Shown: positions 46,843 to 56,605, counted from the stretch's first letter. The stretch is 64,000 nucleotides of DNA from Hymenobacter cavernae (GCF_014641455.1 NZ_BMHT01000007.1:62001-126000); one strand, 5' to 3'. Notes: generated by a model from the sequence alone, not told the origin. A program made the numbers and translations.

Positions 46843-47199
46843 AAAGAACTAAGAGAGGTAAAGTGAAACAGTGCTTGCACGCCCTCACCTTTCGTGCCAC
46901 CTTGTGAGGCTATGAAGATATTTTGCATTTTAGCAATAAAAATTGGTGTGGCTGGTAAAGGCTAAGGAAATCACTGTTTCTTATAGATAATTATCATTAT
47001 ACTACAATAAATATAGGTGCGTATGATGTGTTCATGTGTAGCTCGAAAAGAAGGGATGAAGCGTCTGGGTTGTTGACTTATTCAGAAAATAAGTACCTGC
47101 GTTTTGTGTAGTAAAAGCCTCGGTTTGTATAAGTCATGGTTTGGATGGTAGCTGGACCTTTGTAGTGAAGATTATTCACGCTAAATCTTATCTGACTCG
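46843..47199. promoter_or_regulatory. AT-rich regulatory region before the aldo/keto reductase gene
   Basis: The region at about 46920-47020 is strongly AT-rich. The segment AATAAATATAGGTGCGTAT (about 47004-47022) resembles ATAAATATAGGCACGCAT at about 46503-46520, and AGTAAAAGCCTCGGTT at about 47109-47124 repeats the sequence at about 46570-46585. Two related blocks thus flank the small lipoprotein gene. Confidence 0.5.
47155..47162 (+). promoter_or_regulatory. -7-like box GACCTTTG for the aldo/keto reductase gene
   Basis: GACCTTTG lies 37 bp upstream of the ATG, with TTTG about 13-20 bp upstream (GGTTTGGATGG) as a possible -33 element. Confidence 0.4.
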
Positions 47200-48195
47200 A
47201 TGAGCACAATCAAAAAAGTAGCATTAGGCAGCCAAGGCTTGGAAGTGCCCGTCGAAGGGCTAGGCTGCATGGGTATGACCCAAGGTATTGCCGGCATGAG
47301 CGTATATGGGGAAGCCGACGAGGTGGAAAGCGTGGCTACCATTCACCGAGCGCTGGAGCTAGGTGTTAATCTGTTGGATACGGCTGATTTGTACGGCCCG
47401 GCCGTCAACGAACGGCTGATCGGCAGAGCCATTGCCGGACGTCGGCAGGATGTTATTCTGGCCACGAAGTTTGGTTTTGAAGTAGATGACAACGAGACGT
47501 TTACCGGTAAGCTGAACGGCCGACCCGACTACGCCCGCAAGTGCATCGAACGCTCGTTGCGCAACCTAGGTACCGACTACGTGGACCTCTACTACCTGCA
47601 CCGCGTCGACCCGAATACGCCCATCGAAGACTCGATAGGGGAGATGAGCCGGTTCGTGGAGGAAGGTAAAGTGCGCTACCTGGGCGTTTCGGAAGTCTCG
47701 CCCGATATCCTGCGCCGGGCCCACCAAGTGCACCCGATTACGGCTTTGCAAACTGAGTATTCCTTATTTGACCGGGGCGTGGAAGAAACTGGCTCCCTGC
47801 ACACGGCGCGGGAGCTAGGTATTGGGTTTGTGGGCTACTCGCCACTAGGTCGCGGCTTTCTGTCGGGCGAAATCAAAACCCCGGACGACTTCGAGCCCAA
47901 CGACTCCCGCCGCTTTTTCCCGCGCTACCAGGGCGAGAACTTCTACAAAAACCTAGCTTTGGTGGAGAAGCTGCAAGCGATGGCTCAGGACAAAGGCGTG
48001 ACCGCCGCGCAGCTGGCGCTGGCCTGGGTGCTGGCTCAGAATGTGGTAACAATTCCCGGAACTAAGCGCCGCAAGTACCTGGAAGCCAATGTAGCAGCAG
48101 CTAGTATTACCCTAAGTTCGGCGGAGCTCACCGAGCTGGAAGCTATTATGCCGGTGGGCAGCGCCGCAGGTGCGGCTTATCCGGCTGGCTTTTAG
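47200..48195 (+). CDS. Aldo/keto reductase
   Basis: A 331-residue NADPH-dependent oxidoreductase of the YakC/AKR13-like group. The catalytic tetrad is visible: Asp and Tyr in LLDTADLYGP, Lys in LATKFGF and His in DLYYLHRVDP. The cofactor region has YSPLGRGFLSG and IPGTKRRKYLEAN. Substrate is unknown. The hydrolase and AraC genes that follow on the same strand may belong to the same response; a terminator between this gene and the hydrolase suggests separate or attenuated transcription. Confidence 0.94.
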   Translation: MSTIKKVALGSQGLEVPVEGLGCMGMTQGIAGMSVYGEADEVESVATIHRALELGVNLLDTADLYGPAVNERLIGRAIAGRRQDVILATKFGFEVDDNETFTGKLNGRPDYARKCIERSLRNLGTDYVDLYYLHRVDPNTPIEDSIGEMSRFVEEGKVRYLGVSEVSPDILRRAHQVHPITALQTEYSLFDRGVEETGSLHTARELGIGFVGYSPLGRGFLSGEIKTPDDFEPNDSRRFFPRYQGENFYKNLALVEKLQAMAQDKGVTAAQLALAWVLAQNVVTIPGTKRRKYLEANVAAASITLSSAELTELEAIMPVGSAAGAAYPAGF

Positions 48196-48199
48196 CTGG

Positions 48200-48249
48200 T
48201 TTCCAGCCCGGTCGTAATGCTGAAGGCATCATCACGACCGGGCTGGAAA
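48200..48249 (+). terminator. Intrinsic terminator after the aldo/keto reductase
   Basis: Perfect 16-bp arms TTTCCAGCCCGGTCGT (48200-48215) and ACGACCGGGCTGGAAA (48234-48249), five bases beyond the stop codon. Confidence 0.8.
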
Positions 48250-48311
48250 TACCGGCGCTGACTAGCAAGGAAATCGTCCTGATAATAGCGTACTTGCCAG
48301 GCAAACACGCA

Positions 48312-49193
48312 ATGATGAGCGACTTTGTTGGCTATTGCACAGTAGACGTGCATGACAGCGCGCTGGCCGTAACCTTTCCCGTGCTGGTATTTTACCCAAC
48401 CAGCACACCCGGCCAGGTGGAAAAGCTAGGTTCCTACCCGCTGAATGTCGCGCTGGATGCGCCTCTGAAAGCCGGACCGTTTCCGTTGATTCTGATTTCA
48501 CACGGCACGGGTAGCACGCCGCTGGTGTACCGAAGCTTGGCTTATTATCTGGCCCAAAATGGGTTCGTGGTGGGCTTGCCAGAGCACCCGTTCAACAACC
48601 GGGACAACGACGCCTGGGCCGGAACCATGCAGAACCTGGCCGCCCGGCCCCGCCATATCCCGCTAACCATCGACCATTTCTTCGATGAACCTAGGTTTGC
48701 ACCAGCCCTCAAACCAGCTAGCGTCGGGCTGATTGGTCACTCGCTGGGCGGCTACACGGTCCTGGCGCTGGCGGGTGGGCAACCGATGGTGGGGCCGCCC
48801 CACACGCCGGATGGGCAGTGGCATGCTGTGCCCGTGCCCGCGCCCGACCCGCGCGTAGCGGCGCTGGTGCTGCTGGCCCCGGCCGTGTCGTGGTTTAGCC
48901 CGGCCGGGACGCTGCGGCAAGTCCGGCTGCCGATTTTGCTGTTGGTAGGAGAGAAGGACGAGCATATACCACCGACGAACGCGCAGATTGTGTTGCGCGG
49001 CGTGCCAGACTTAGGTAAGGTGCAGCACCGCGTGGTGGCAAATGCCGGGCATTTTTCTTTCCTGAGTCCTTTTCCAAAAACTAGGGTCAGCCCGGCGTTT
49101 CCGCCTTCCCAGGACCCGCCCGGCTTCGACCGGGAGCATTTTCACGCGGAGCTAAACGCGGAAGTGTTGGCTTTTCTGAGGCGAGAAGTTTAG
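48312..49193 (+). CDS. Alpha/beta hydrolase, PAF-acetylhydrolase/dienelactone-hydrolase-like
   Basis: A 293-residue protein; tandem ATGs at 48312 and 48315 are both possible starts, and the frame extends upstream to a TTG without family similarity. The oxyanion region FPLILISHGTGST precedes the nucleophile elbow GHSLGG (Ser about residue 145); a later aspartate in LLVGEKDEHIP and the His in NAGHFSFL complete the triad. No signal peptide was seen. The substrate, an ester or a lipid, is unknown. A 14-bp inverted repeat with CCTAGG in the loop follows the stop codon. Confidence 0.88.
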   Translation: MMSDFVGYCTVDVHDSALAVTFPVLVFYPTSTPGQVEKLGSYPLNVALDAPLKAGPFPLILISHGTGSTPLVYRSLAYYLAQNGFVVGLPEHPFNNRDNDAWAGTMQNLAARPRHIPLTIDHFFDEPRFAPALKPASVGLIGHSLGGYTVLALAGGQPMVGPPHTPDGQWHAVPVPAPDPRVAALVLLAPAVSWFSPAGTLRQVRLPILLLVGEKDEHIPPTNAQIVLRGVPDLGKVQHRVVANAGHFSFLSPFPKTRVSPAFPPSQDPPGFDREHFHAELNAEVLAFLRREV

Positions 49194-49238
49194 CAGCCAG
49201 CTACGTTAAACCTAGGTTAACGGCGCTGCTAAACTTCT
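49184..49238. terminator. Hairpin after the hydrolase gene with CCTAGG at its centre
   Basis: Perfect 14-bp arms AGAAGTTTAGCAGC (49184-49197) and GCTGCTAAACTTCT (49225-49238). The stop codon TAG lies in the left arm and AACCTAGGTT in the loop region. There is no T-run, so termination is inferred from position. Confidence 0.55.
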
Positions 49239-49277
49239 GCCGGGGTTATTGGCTTATCGTATATAGTGTAACGCCTT

Positions 49278-50192
49278 ATGAAACAAGCTGCTAAAGAGTT
49301 CAAGGTGCTGGCCTCCGTGTCAGACTTCACCCAGCACTTCGGCTACCCCAACCCGGCCCACCCGCTGCTGACGATTATCGACCTCGCTCAGGTTCGCCAC
49401 CTGGTGCCGCCGAGCGGGCCGGCGCTGCGGCACATGTACATCATTTCGCTGAAGAAAAACCTGAAAGGCCGCATTCACTACGGTCACCGCACCTACGATT
49501 TCAGCGAAGGTGTGCTAGGTTTCTACGCGCCGGGGCAGTTGTGCGAATCCAACCCAACACTGGACATATCGGAGCTAAGCGGCTGGCTATTAGTGTTTCA
49601 CCCGGATCTGCTGAACAAGTACCCGCTGGGCAAGAAGATAGGCAGCTATGGTTTCTTTTCCTACGACGTACACGAAGCCCTGCACCTCTCGGCGCGTGAA
49701 GAAACGATGCTCGACACCCTGATGGACAGCATTCGGGCAGAATACGAGCAGCCCATTGATGCCTTCAGCCAGGATGTGCTGATTTCGCAGCTGGAAGTGC
49801 TGCTGAGCTACGCTAACCGCTTCTACCACCGGCAGTTCCTGACCCGCCGCACGGCCGAGCACGACCTGCTCAGTCGTTTCGAGGCGCTGCTGAATGCCTA
49901 CTTCGCGCAGGATGGCGAGCAGCCGCTGCCCACCGTGCAGTACTTCGCCGACGCGCTGCATGTGTCGCCGGCTTACCTGAGCGACATGCTGCGCACGCTC
50001 ACGGGCCAGAGCACGCAGCAGCACATTCACTACAGTCTGATTGAAAAAGCCAAGCGCCTGCTGCTGACTACTTCGCTGTCTATCAACGAAACGGCCTTTC
50101 AGCTAGGTTTCGAGTACCCGCAGTATTTCACCCGGCTGTTCAAGAGCAAAACCGGCCTTACACCCGCTGCTTACCGCTTTTCGGCTCACTAA
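49278..50192 (+). CDS. AraC-family transcriptional regulator
   Basis: A 304-residue regulator. The N-terminal about 180 residues form a cupin-like sensing domain (RIHYGHRTYDFSEGVLGFYAPGQ). The C-terminal about 100 residues hold two helix-turn-helices: FADALHVSPAYLSDMLRTLTG and INETAFQLGFEYPQYFTRLFK, with the family ending KTGLTPAAYR. It lies downstream of the reductase and hydrolase genes on the same strand; related regulators in Bacteroidota often control neighbouring reductase genes, so it probably controls this group. The inducer is unknown. Confidence 0.93.
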   Translation: MKQAAKEFKVLASVSDFTQHFGYPNPAHPLLTIIDLAQVRHLVPPSGPALRHMYIISLKKNLKGRIHYGHRTYDFSEGVLGFYAPGQLCESNPTLDISELSGWLLVFHPDLLNKYPLGKKIGSYGFFSYDVHEALHLSAREETMLDTLMDSIRAEYEQPIDAFSQDVLISQLEVLLSYANRFYHRQFLTRRTAEHDLLSRFEALLNAYFAQDGEQPLPTVQYFADALHVSPAYLSDMLRTLTGQSTQQHIHYSLIEKAKRLLLTTSLSINETAFQLGFEYPQYFTRLFKSKTGLTPAAYRFSAH

Positions 50193-50359
50193 GCACGTCG
50201 CTGGTTGCGTCTCCGAAGTAATGTGTCAGATAGTAGATGGACTATTTTAGGGAGAATTTATAATTAAATTTTAATATATAAATTTATAATTATTACCTTG
50301 TGCTTCTATTAGAGGCATGGCCTCACTTGGTCCTTTATTTTCCCTCATCTTACCCTATT

Positions 50360-51562
50360 ATGCGCTTGCCCATTACGCTGTTAGGCACTGCTTTGTGCCT
50401 GACCCTCTCTGCTCATGCCCAAAGCATCGATCCTCAAAAGGTTACATTTGATTATGTGCGGCTGCCGTTGGTGCCTGTGCCGGCAGGCACGCACACGTTT
50501 CAGCCCGAAGTGCTGCTCCGCTATGAAGACGCCGTGAAGCAGCAAAAGGCTGATCATCAGACGGCTGTTGCAGATGCTAAAACCAAGGCCGAGCAAGCCA
50601 AGCAGGAGTACAAAGCTCAATCCTTCGGCGCCAAAGCCCTGAACCGCCTAGTGCTGGATGAGCGTAAGCCGGGCGAAGCGGTAATTCCGCCCGCCGACTA
50701 CACGGCGCAGGTGTATGACGGTAAGTCGCTGGCTAGCACGTATGTGCACGTAAGCGGCTTGCAGGCCTCGCAAGGCAGCGGCGACTTGCACGTGACGGTA
50801 AGCTTAGATGGTTTCACCCAAGGACCCATTACGCCGCTGGCGGTGCAGGGTTCGCAGGTGAAAGTAGGTGGCGCTGCCCTGGGCGACGGGGTGAAACACG
50901 CCTATGAAGTTTCCTATAAGTCGCCGATGTACGTGAAAGTAGCGGCCAAGGACGGCACGGTGCTGCTCGACGAGATGATCGAGGCAACCAATACCTACAC
51001 CGTTGCCAAAACCGAGGCTTTCGCCACCGAAGAAGGCCTCAACAAATACTGGCGCACCAACCAGAATGCCTTCATGCGGCAGCTCGACGAGAACCTGCTG
51101 AAAAGCAACATGAAGCTCGTGACGGAGTATCTGGACAGCAAGTTTGGGCAGCGCCCCGTCACGCGCAACACCTCCATCATCGTGATTTCGGACAAGAAAG
51201 TGAACTATGATGAGTACCCGCAAGCCTATGAGAAGGCGCTGATGGGCTACAAAATGCTAGCCGATCCTAGCCGCGCTACCGATGCGCAAAAGCAGATTGG
51301 TGAGGCCATTGCCTTGTGGAACAAAGCCTTAGCCGAGGCGAATCCGAAGGATAAGAAAGCCCGTATCGACGAGAAGGTGATGGCTGCCACGCTCTTCAAC
51401 GCTGCCGAAGCCAACGTATGGCTGAACAACTTCGATGAAGCCGAACGGCTGTTAGCCCGCCTGAAGCTGCTGGATATTTCCCGCTATAATGAGCTGGCAA
51501 AAGAGCTAAGCGTTGTGGTGCAGGATCAGCGCACGCGCTATTCAGCCAACAAAAAAAGCTAG
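50360..51562 (+). CDS. Exported protein of unknown function with coiled coil and TPR-like C-terminus
   Basis: A 400-residue protein. The ATG at 50360 (MRLPITLLGTALC) gives a clean signal peptide with cleavage after SAHA; the frame runs further upstream without meaning. After a segment DYVRLPLVPVPAGTHTFQPE comes a Lys/Ala/Gln-rich coiled coil (about 60-100). A middle beta region follows, and the last about 130 residues are helical and TPR-like (AYEKALMGYKMLAD, NAAEANVWLNNFDEAERLLARLKLL). No lipobox. I do not recognise a named family. AT-rich sequence precedes it and a terminator follows, so it is expressed alone. Confidence 0.75.
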   Translation: MRLPITLLGTALCLTLSAHAQSIDPQKVTFDYVRLPLVPVPAGTHTFQPEVLLRYEDAVKQQKADHQTAVADAKTKAEQAKQEYKAQSFGAKALNRLVLDERKPGEAVIPPADYTAQVYDGKSLASTYVHVSGLQASQGSGDLHVTVSLDGFTQGPITPLAVQGSQVKVGGAALGDGVKHAYEVSYKSPMYVKVAAKDGTVLLDEMIEATNTYTVAKTEAFATEEGLNKYWRTNQNAFMRQLDENLLKSNMKLVTEYLDSKFGQRPVTRNTSIIVISDKKVNYDEYPQAYEKALMGYKMLADPSRATDAQKQIGEAIALWNKALAEANPKDKKARIDEKVMAATLFNAAEANVWLNNFDEAERLLARLKLLDISRYNELAKELSVVVQDQRTRYSANKKS

Positions 51563-51607
51563 GTTCCTACCTAGGTTATAACGACTGATAAACTAAAGAA
51601 AGAACCC

Positions 51608-51637
51608 AAAAGGCTCCTCACTACTGAGGAGCCTTTT
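51608..51637 (+). terminator. Intrinsic terminator after the unknown exported protein
   Basis: Perfect 13-bp arms AAAAGGCTCCTCA (51608-51620) and TGAGGAGCCTTTT (51625-51637) with a four-base loop. It serves both converging genes. Confidence 0.85.
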
Positions 51638-51705
51638 GTCGTTGTGCTGGCAATTAAAAATTTGAATAGTAAACAGTTACTGCTAGTTAGTCTATAGCCA
51701 CTAAC

Positions 51706-53181
51706 CTAGGTTTGCTCCTGCCACAAGCCATGAAACCCCAGCGGAATATTGTGCGGGAGCCGCAACCTGGCCAGGGTGCGTAAGTCAGCAGCATCGGCTA
51801 CTATCAGATCGGTTGTGCGCGTAGGCGCGGCAAACCGCAGGTAAACCAGGTAAGCATCGTCTTCGCGTGGGCTCGCGGCGCCGTTGGAGGTGAGGCGCGG
51901 TACGACTACCGGTTCGCTGCACAAGGTGCCCGATTCGTATGCGTGGCGGGCTTGCCCGGTCTGAACATCCAGCTTGATGAGATGATCCAGCAGCGGCGAC
52001 GGTGACTCCGGCGGGCGGCCGATGGCCCAGGTATAGCGGTACGGCTGGCCAACCCGTGCCGGATGAATTTCGGGCAGCTCCCCTTCGTACCTGGACAAAG
52101 ACTGCCGCGTAACGGTGCCGGAACCTAGGTCGAGTCGGAAGCGTACGAAGGTTGCCTGGGGCTGGTCATCAGGCAGATTGCCAGCCAGATACGCCTTGAT
52201 GCTGGGCGAATCGGGGTAGTCGCCGAGCAGCAGCGCATCGGCTACCAGCGTGCCATCGGCGTCCTGGTAGCCATTGATGAAGTGGAAGGTGAAGCCAAAA
52301 TCCGTTTCCAGGCGGTGCACCGCGCCGGTAGGGTCCACGACCACAATCTGCGTCGGTTGGGTACGGTTCACGCGGATTGAGGCGGCCGGCGAGGTAAGGC
52401 CCGTAATGGCCCGCAGCACGTCGAAGGCTACCGGCGTCAGGAAGAAAATCTGGTGCCCGCTCCGGGTCAGCACAAAGTCGTGGGCGAAAGTCGCTTCGGG
52501 CATAGGCAAGGCGTGCGCCAGCCTAGCTTCACCGGCCGGGCTAACCTCATAGAGCGCCAAGCGGTGTTGAGCCCCCGCCACCGTGCCGAAGTTGTGGAGC
52601 ACCCCCGTATCAGGATGCACCTTCGGGTGCGCTGAAAAGGGCATTTCGGGCGTGATAAGGCGGTCGAGCCAGGAAAACGGGTTGCGCAACACGCCCTCGT
52701 AGTCAAACCGACCTAGGGTATCCAAAGTGTCCGGATCGAGGCGGTGGGGGAGGCCACCTTCCCACAACGCCAGCAGATGCCCGCCGTGCTGCACCAGGCT
52801 GGTGTTGGCGGTGTTTTTAAACTTGGTTTTCAGAAAGTTAGTCCGAATGCCACCGGGCAGGTTGGTGCCGAAGCTGCGGTAGAGCATGCGCTCCGCAGCT
52901 TCTTCCGCCACGAACTCCGCTGTGCGCACGTACCGGTTGCGGTAGTGTACCTGCCGGCCATCGAAGCGGAAGCGGGCCACCATGCCGTCGCCATCAAACA
53001 GGTGGTCGTACTTCACGCCATGATGCTCGAAGCGGCCGTTGCCGTTGCGCAGCAGCGTGCCAACCAGCTCGGGCGGCAAAGCGCCTTCTACCAGCTCCAA
53101 GGCAACGTCATCGTATTCCGTCGTGACGCAGCGGTTCGCCACAATGTAGTCGTGCAGAATAGGGTAGTGGCGGACGGGCAT
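51706..53181 (-). CDS. Carotenoid cleavage oxygenase (RPE65/CCD family)
   Basis: A 491-residue non-haem iron dioxygenase, starting at the ATG at 53181 (MPVRHYPILHDYI) two codons inside a TTG. The four iron-ligand histidines of the seven-bladed propeller are visible in context: FSAHPKVHPDTG, TFAHDFVLT, FTFHFINGY and, at the C-terminus, GFHGLW. The DHLFDGDGMVARF segment is the usual blade signature. It oxidatively cleaves a carotenoid or apocarotenoid to aldehydes such as retinal or apocarotenals. No carotenoid-biosynthesis gene is in the window. The CCTAGG at 51705-51710 overlaps its stop region. Confidence 0.93.
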   Translation of the reverse strand: MPVRHYPILHDYIVANRCVTTEYDDVALELVEGALPPELVGTLLRNGNGRFEHHGVKYDHLFDGDGMVARFRFDGRQVHYRNRYVRTAEFVAEEAAERMLYRSFGTNLPGGIRTNFLKTKFKNTANTSLVQHGGHLLALWEGGLPHRLDPDTLDTLGRFDYEGVLRNPFSWLDRLITPEMPFSAHPKVHPDTGVLHNFGTVAGAQHRLALYEVSPAGEARLAHALPMPEATFAHDFVLTRSGHQIFFLTPVAFDVLRAITGLTSPAASIRVNRTQPTQIVVVDPTGAVHRLETDFGFTFHFINGYQDADGTLVADALLLGDYPDSPSIKAYLAGNLPDDQPQATFVRFRLDLGSGTVTRQSLSRYEGELPEIHPARVGQPYRYTWAIGRPPESPSPLLDHLIKLDVQTGQARHAYESGTLCSEPVVVPRLTSNGAASPREDDAYLVYLRFAAPTRTTDLIVADAADLRTLARLRLPHNIPLGFHGLWQEQT

Positions 53182-53313
53182 GAGCAAGTGGGTTGGCCGG
53201 GTAACAAGGCGCTTACGAAAATAGTTGGCAAGCCTTGAGCTGATTACCGGCCGCTGTTCCGGTCAGGCGCCGAACCTAGGTAGCGGTTCTGCCACTATTG
53301 CTCTCACTACCAG

Positions 53314-54021
53314 CTACTCCCACTGCGGGTTGAGGATGTCGTGCAGATCCTGAAAGCGCCGCTCGACTTGCGCCAGCACATCAGCCGGCACCGGAATCTG
53401 GATGCCATAGCGCGTGAGCATGTAGCGCACCAGCGCCGTGAGGCCTTGCAACTCTTCCTGCAACTGCCCACAGATGCTCTGCCAGCGGGCTTCACCGCCT
53501 GTCGGCAGGCTTCGGCAGCGATGCCGGGTAACGACGGCCTCGCTGACCAAAGCCGCTAGCTCTTCCAGCACGTGCTGCTCCTGAGTGGTAAAAACCCGCG
53601 GCTGCCGATCAATAATGCACAGCGCCCCAACATTCCGCTGGTCGGGCATGCGCAAAGGTGCGGCGGCGTAAAAACGTAGCTGATTCTGCTCGGCCGCCTG
53701 CATCGCCTGCGCCGTAATAAATGCTTCCTGCTCCGTTGATAAATCTTTGTAAACGACAGCCTTATCGTGCAAAATAGCAGTAGAGCACAAGGCCTCCTCC
53801 CGCGATTGTACGTTGTTGCCGGGCATACCGAAGTTGGCCGCATAGTGTACCTGCTCTTCATCAACCACCGCAATCAGGGAAATGGGCAGGCTAAAAACGC
53901 GTGCGGCCAGGGCCACAAATTCGTCGAAGACCGCCTCGTTCAACGAATGAAGCACATCGTACTGCTGGAGCGTGCGCAAACGCGCATCTTCATCAGGCGG
54001 AATCAACGGGCTGGAGGTCAT
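53314..54021 (-). CDS. GAF-domain protein
   Basis: A 235-residue cytoplasmic protein. Residues about 25-175 form a GAF domain of the type with an N-terminal RLRTLQQYDVLHSLNEAVFD segment, the RVFSLPISLIAVVDEEQVHY strand-turn and SREEALCSTAILHD with a Cys in the usual pocket position. The last 60 residues are helical (WQSICGQLQEELQGLTALVR), as in stand-alone GAF sensors. No output domain is present, so it may bind a ligand or act through a partner kinase. The gene stands alone, 130 bp upstream of the carotenoid oxygenase on the same strand. Confidence 0.88.
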   Translation of the reverse strand: MTSSPLIPPDEDARLRTLQQYDVLHSLNEAVFDEFVALAARVFSLPISLIAVVDEEQVHYAANFGMPGNNVQSREEALCSTAILHDKAVVYKDLSTEQEAFITAQAMQAAEQNQLRFYAAAPLRMPDQRNVGALCIIDRQPRVFTTQEQHVLEELAALVSEAVVTRHRCRSLPTGGEARWQSICGQLQEELQGLTALVRYMLTRYGIQIPVPADVLAQVERRFQDLHDILNPQWE

Positions 54022-54554
54022 ATAATAATTAAAAACGAAAGAATCGAGGGAGTAAGCACCAAGTTAATTGGCTAAAGAATCAACAGTCTGCGTCTGGATA
54101 ATTGTTGCCGTGCCTGACCAGCTTGGCAGATGGGTAAGTAACAGAAGTGAGAGAATGCCAGCATACTGAATGTGGCTACGGCCTTTGTAAAGCCTGGATG
54201 CTGCTGACATTATTACCTGACAAAGAAAAGAAACCGTTTGTGAAACCAAATGCACTAAGCTCTATATTCTTGCAACTATTTGGGTAGATACAAGAGCAGG
54301 CACAGCGGACTTAGCCTGCCACGTTAGCTTCCACTGGTTCGGCGCGGAGGTCATACATTCGGCTGCTTTGCAAGGCAGAACAAGGGCCAGGTAGGGTGCT
54401 GCGAACCGTGGCGGGGCTGCCTGCATTTTGTCGTAATTGAGGCTCGACAAGAGCCAAAAAACCAGTGTATACTTACGTGTTCTAGTTCCGTTATATCTGC
54501 CCCCTACCGAACCTCTGATAGCCGCTTGGAGGTCTTCGCTACATCCTAGCTTTT
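54022..54554. other. Intergenic region, no supported gene
   Basis: 533 bp between divergent genes. Two minus-strand frames of about 62 codons (54064-54255 and 54262-54450) have no convincing features, and no promoter consensus or strong hairpin was recognised. Confidence 0.45.
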
Positions 54555-56588
54555 ATGCCACTGATGCGTTTTCTGTTTTGCCATTGGTGGTTACTGGGGC
54601 TAGGATTGTTTCTTGGAGGAACTGGTGTTTTGCAGGCCAATCCGGCTGACTCTCCTAATAGCTTGCGCGCCCTGCTGCCGAGCACCCGCGCCCAGCAGCT
54701 GCATCGCATTGATAGTGTGCGGGCGCTGGTGCAGGCACACCCGCAGCCTGATACTACGCGTGATTCTGCTGACGCATCTGGCAACTGAAATCAGTGCTTA
54801 CAACGCGCGTGCTGCCGGGCCGGTGCGTCGCGAAGCCCTGCAACTAGCTTACCGCGTCCACTACCGCGGCTTTGTTGCCGAAACACTACTGGACCTCGCC
54901 GATTACCACATCGTACTGGCCGAATACGGGCCTGCCATGCGGCGCTTAAAGGCCGCACAAGCCGAGTTTGTCCGTCTCAATGACCAAGGTGGGGTAATGC
55001 GCTGCCTAGGTCGTTTTGGTAAGATCGCCGATCAGGAAGGCCGCTACACGGAGGCGTTAGCATACTGTTTTAAGGGATTGGAAATAGAGGCTGCCGGCGA
55101 CCTGCGCCGCTTTAATACCAGCCTCAAAATTCAAGTCAGCATCTACATCCGGATGCGGGAATATGACCAGGCAAAGCCATATTTAGTGGAGGCGCTGCGG
55201 ATTGCACGCTATTTTGACTACCCCGACCGGATCAACCTAGCTCTGCGGGCGTTGGGGGAGCTTAGCTGCCGACAAGGGCAGTGGGGCGTCGCCCGCCTAT
55301 ACTACCAGCAAAGCATTGCCATCAGTCAGCACTTAGCCAATCAGCCAGAGGTGCTGACAGTGAAGCTAAACCTGGCCGAAGTAAACGAACAATTAAGCTA
55401 TCATGCTGATGCGTCTGTCCTGGGTCACAGCGTATTGCAGCAAGCGGAAGCAGCTAACCAGCTGCTCACCGTCTTGAGGGCGCAGGTGCTGCTGGCGCGG
55501 GTTTGCCTGAGTACTGGCTACACCGATAGTGCCATCTGGTACGGGCGCCGCAGCCTGCACGTCAGCCGGCAGGATCATTACCAGCAAGGAGCCCGCGATG
55601 CGACCCAGATATTGGCGCGGGCGTATGCGCAGCGTCACAACTATGTCAAGGCATACCAGGCACAGCAACAGTTTATTGCGTATAACGACAGCCTGATGGG
55701 CACAGAAGTAGCGCGGCGAACAGCGGCGCTGCAGTTCAAGTACGAACTTAGCCGGAAGCAAGCCCAGATTCAGCTGCTAACCAAGCAGCAGCAGCTCGAC
55801 CACCTGCTTCGACAGCGGCACTTGGCCGGGAAGCTAGGTCTTGGATTGCTGGCGCTACTGACCGGCGGCTTGCTCTGGCTCTATAGGCGGCAGCAGCGCC
55901 GCCGGGAAAACGCCCTGCGCACACGTCTGGCTACCCACCTGCATGATGATGTAGGCACATTGCTCAGTCAGATATCCCTGCAAAGCAGATTGCTACAGGG
56001 TTAGCCGATCCGGCCAGCCATCGTGAGCAGCTCAGCCAAATCTCCGATGCCAGCACCTCAGCCGTGCGACAGCTCAATGATGTGGTCTGGAGCCTCGATG
56101 CCCGCAACGACCATCTGGCTGATCTGGTGAATCGTATGCGCGACTATGCCTACGACGTACTCGGGACAGTCGGCCTGGAGGTACATTTTGAAGCTCCGGC
56201 CGGCCTGCTTACCCAACGCCTGTCGGCGCTGCTCCGGCGCAATCTGTATCTGATCTATAAGGAAAGCCTGCATAATATTCTCAAGCACGCTGCCAGCGCT
56301 ACCCGCGTCGCGGTGCAGGTGCGTTTGGAGCCGGGTGCGTTAACGCAACTGGTGCTCGAAGTGCTGGATAATGGCCAGACTACGCCTGCTGCCAACCGTG
56401 CTCCGTGCTATAGTCGCCGAACGGGGCAGGGTTTGCGCAATATCAAGGAGCGCGCTCAGGCAATGGGCACCGCTAGCTGCGAAAGCATTTCCGAAGGCTT
56501 TTGCATCCGGGTAGCGGTGCCGTTGCTGTCGGGCTGGAAGGCATACGGCCGGAAGAAAAAGCAAACCACTAACCTAGGTACACAATAA
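54555..56588 (+). pseudogene. TPR-containing membrane sensor histidine kinase, broken by two frameshifts
   Basis: Three frames join into one kinase. Frame A (from the ATG at 54555) gives a signal peptide and RIDSVRALVQAHPQPDTTR; near 54764 it shifts to frame B, which begins ILLTHLATEISAYNARAA and carries about six TPRs, a TM helix (LGLGLLALLTGGLLWLY) and the phospho-acceptor box ATHLHDDVGTLLSQISLQ. Near 56000 frame B stops (LLQG, TAG) while the original frame continues with GLADPASHREQLSQI and the ATPase (RNLYLIYKESLHNILKHA, GQGLRNIKERA). No coding content is lost at either break. It is paired with the intact response regulator 67 bp downstream. Either a recently inactivated kinase or sequence errors. 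Confidence 0.85.
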
Positions 56589-56605
56589 GCTGCCAGTGGC
56601 TTTTA

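Noticed and set aside
54064..54450. Two minus-strand frames of about 62 codons between the GAF gene and the broken kinase
   Set aside because: No consistent signal peptide, motif or promoter; probably chance frames.
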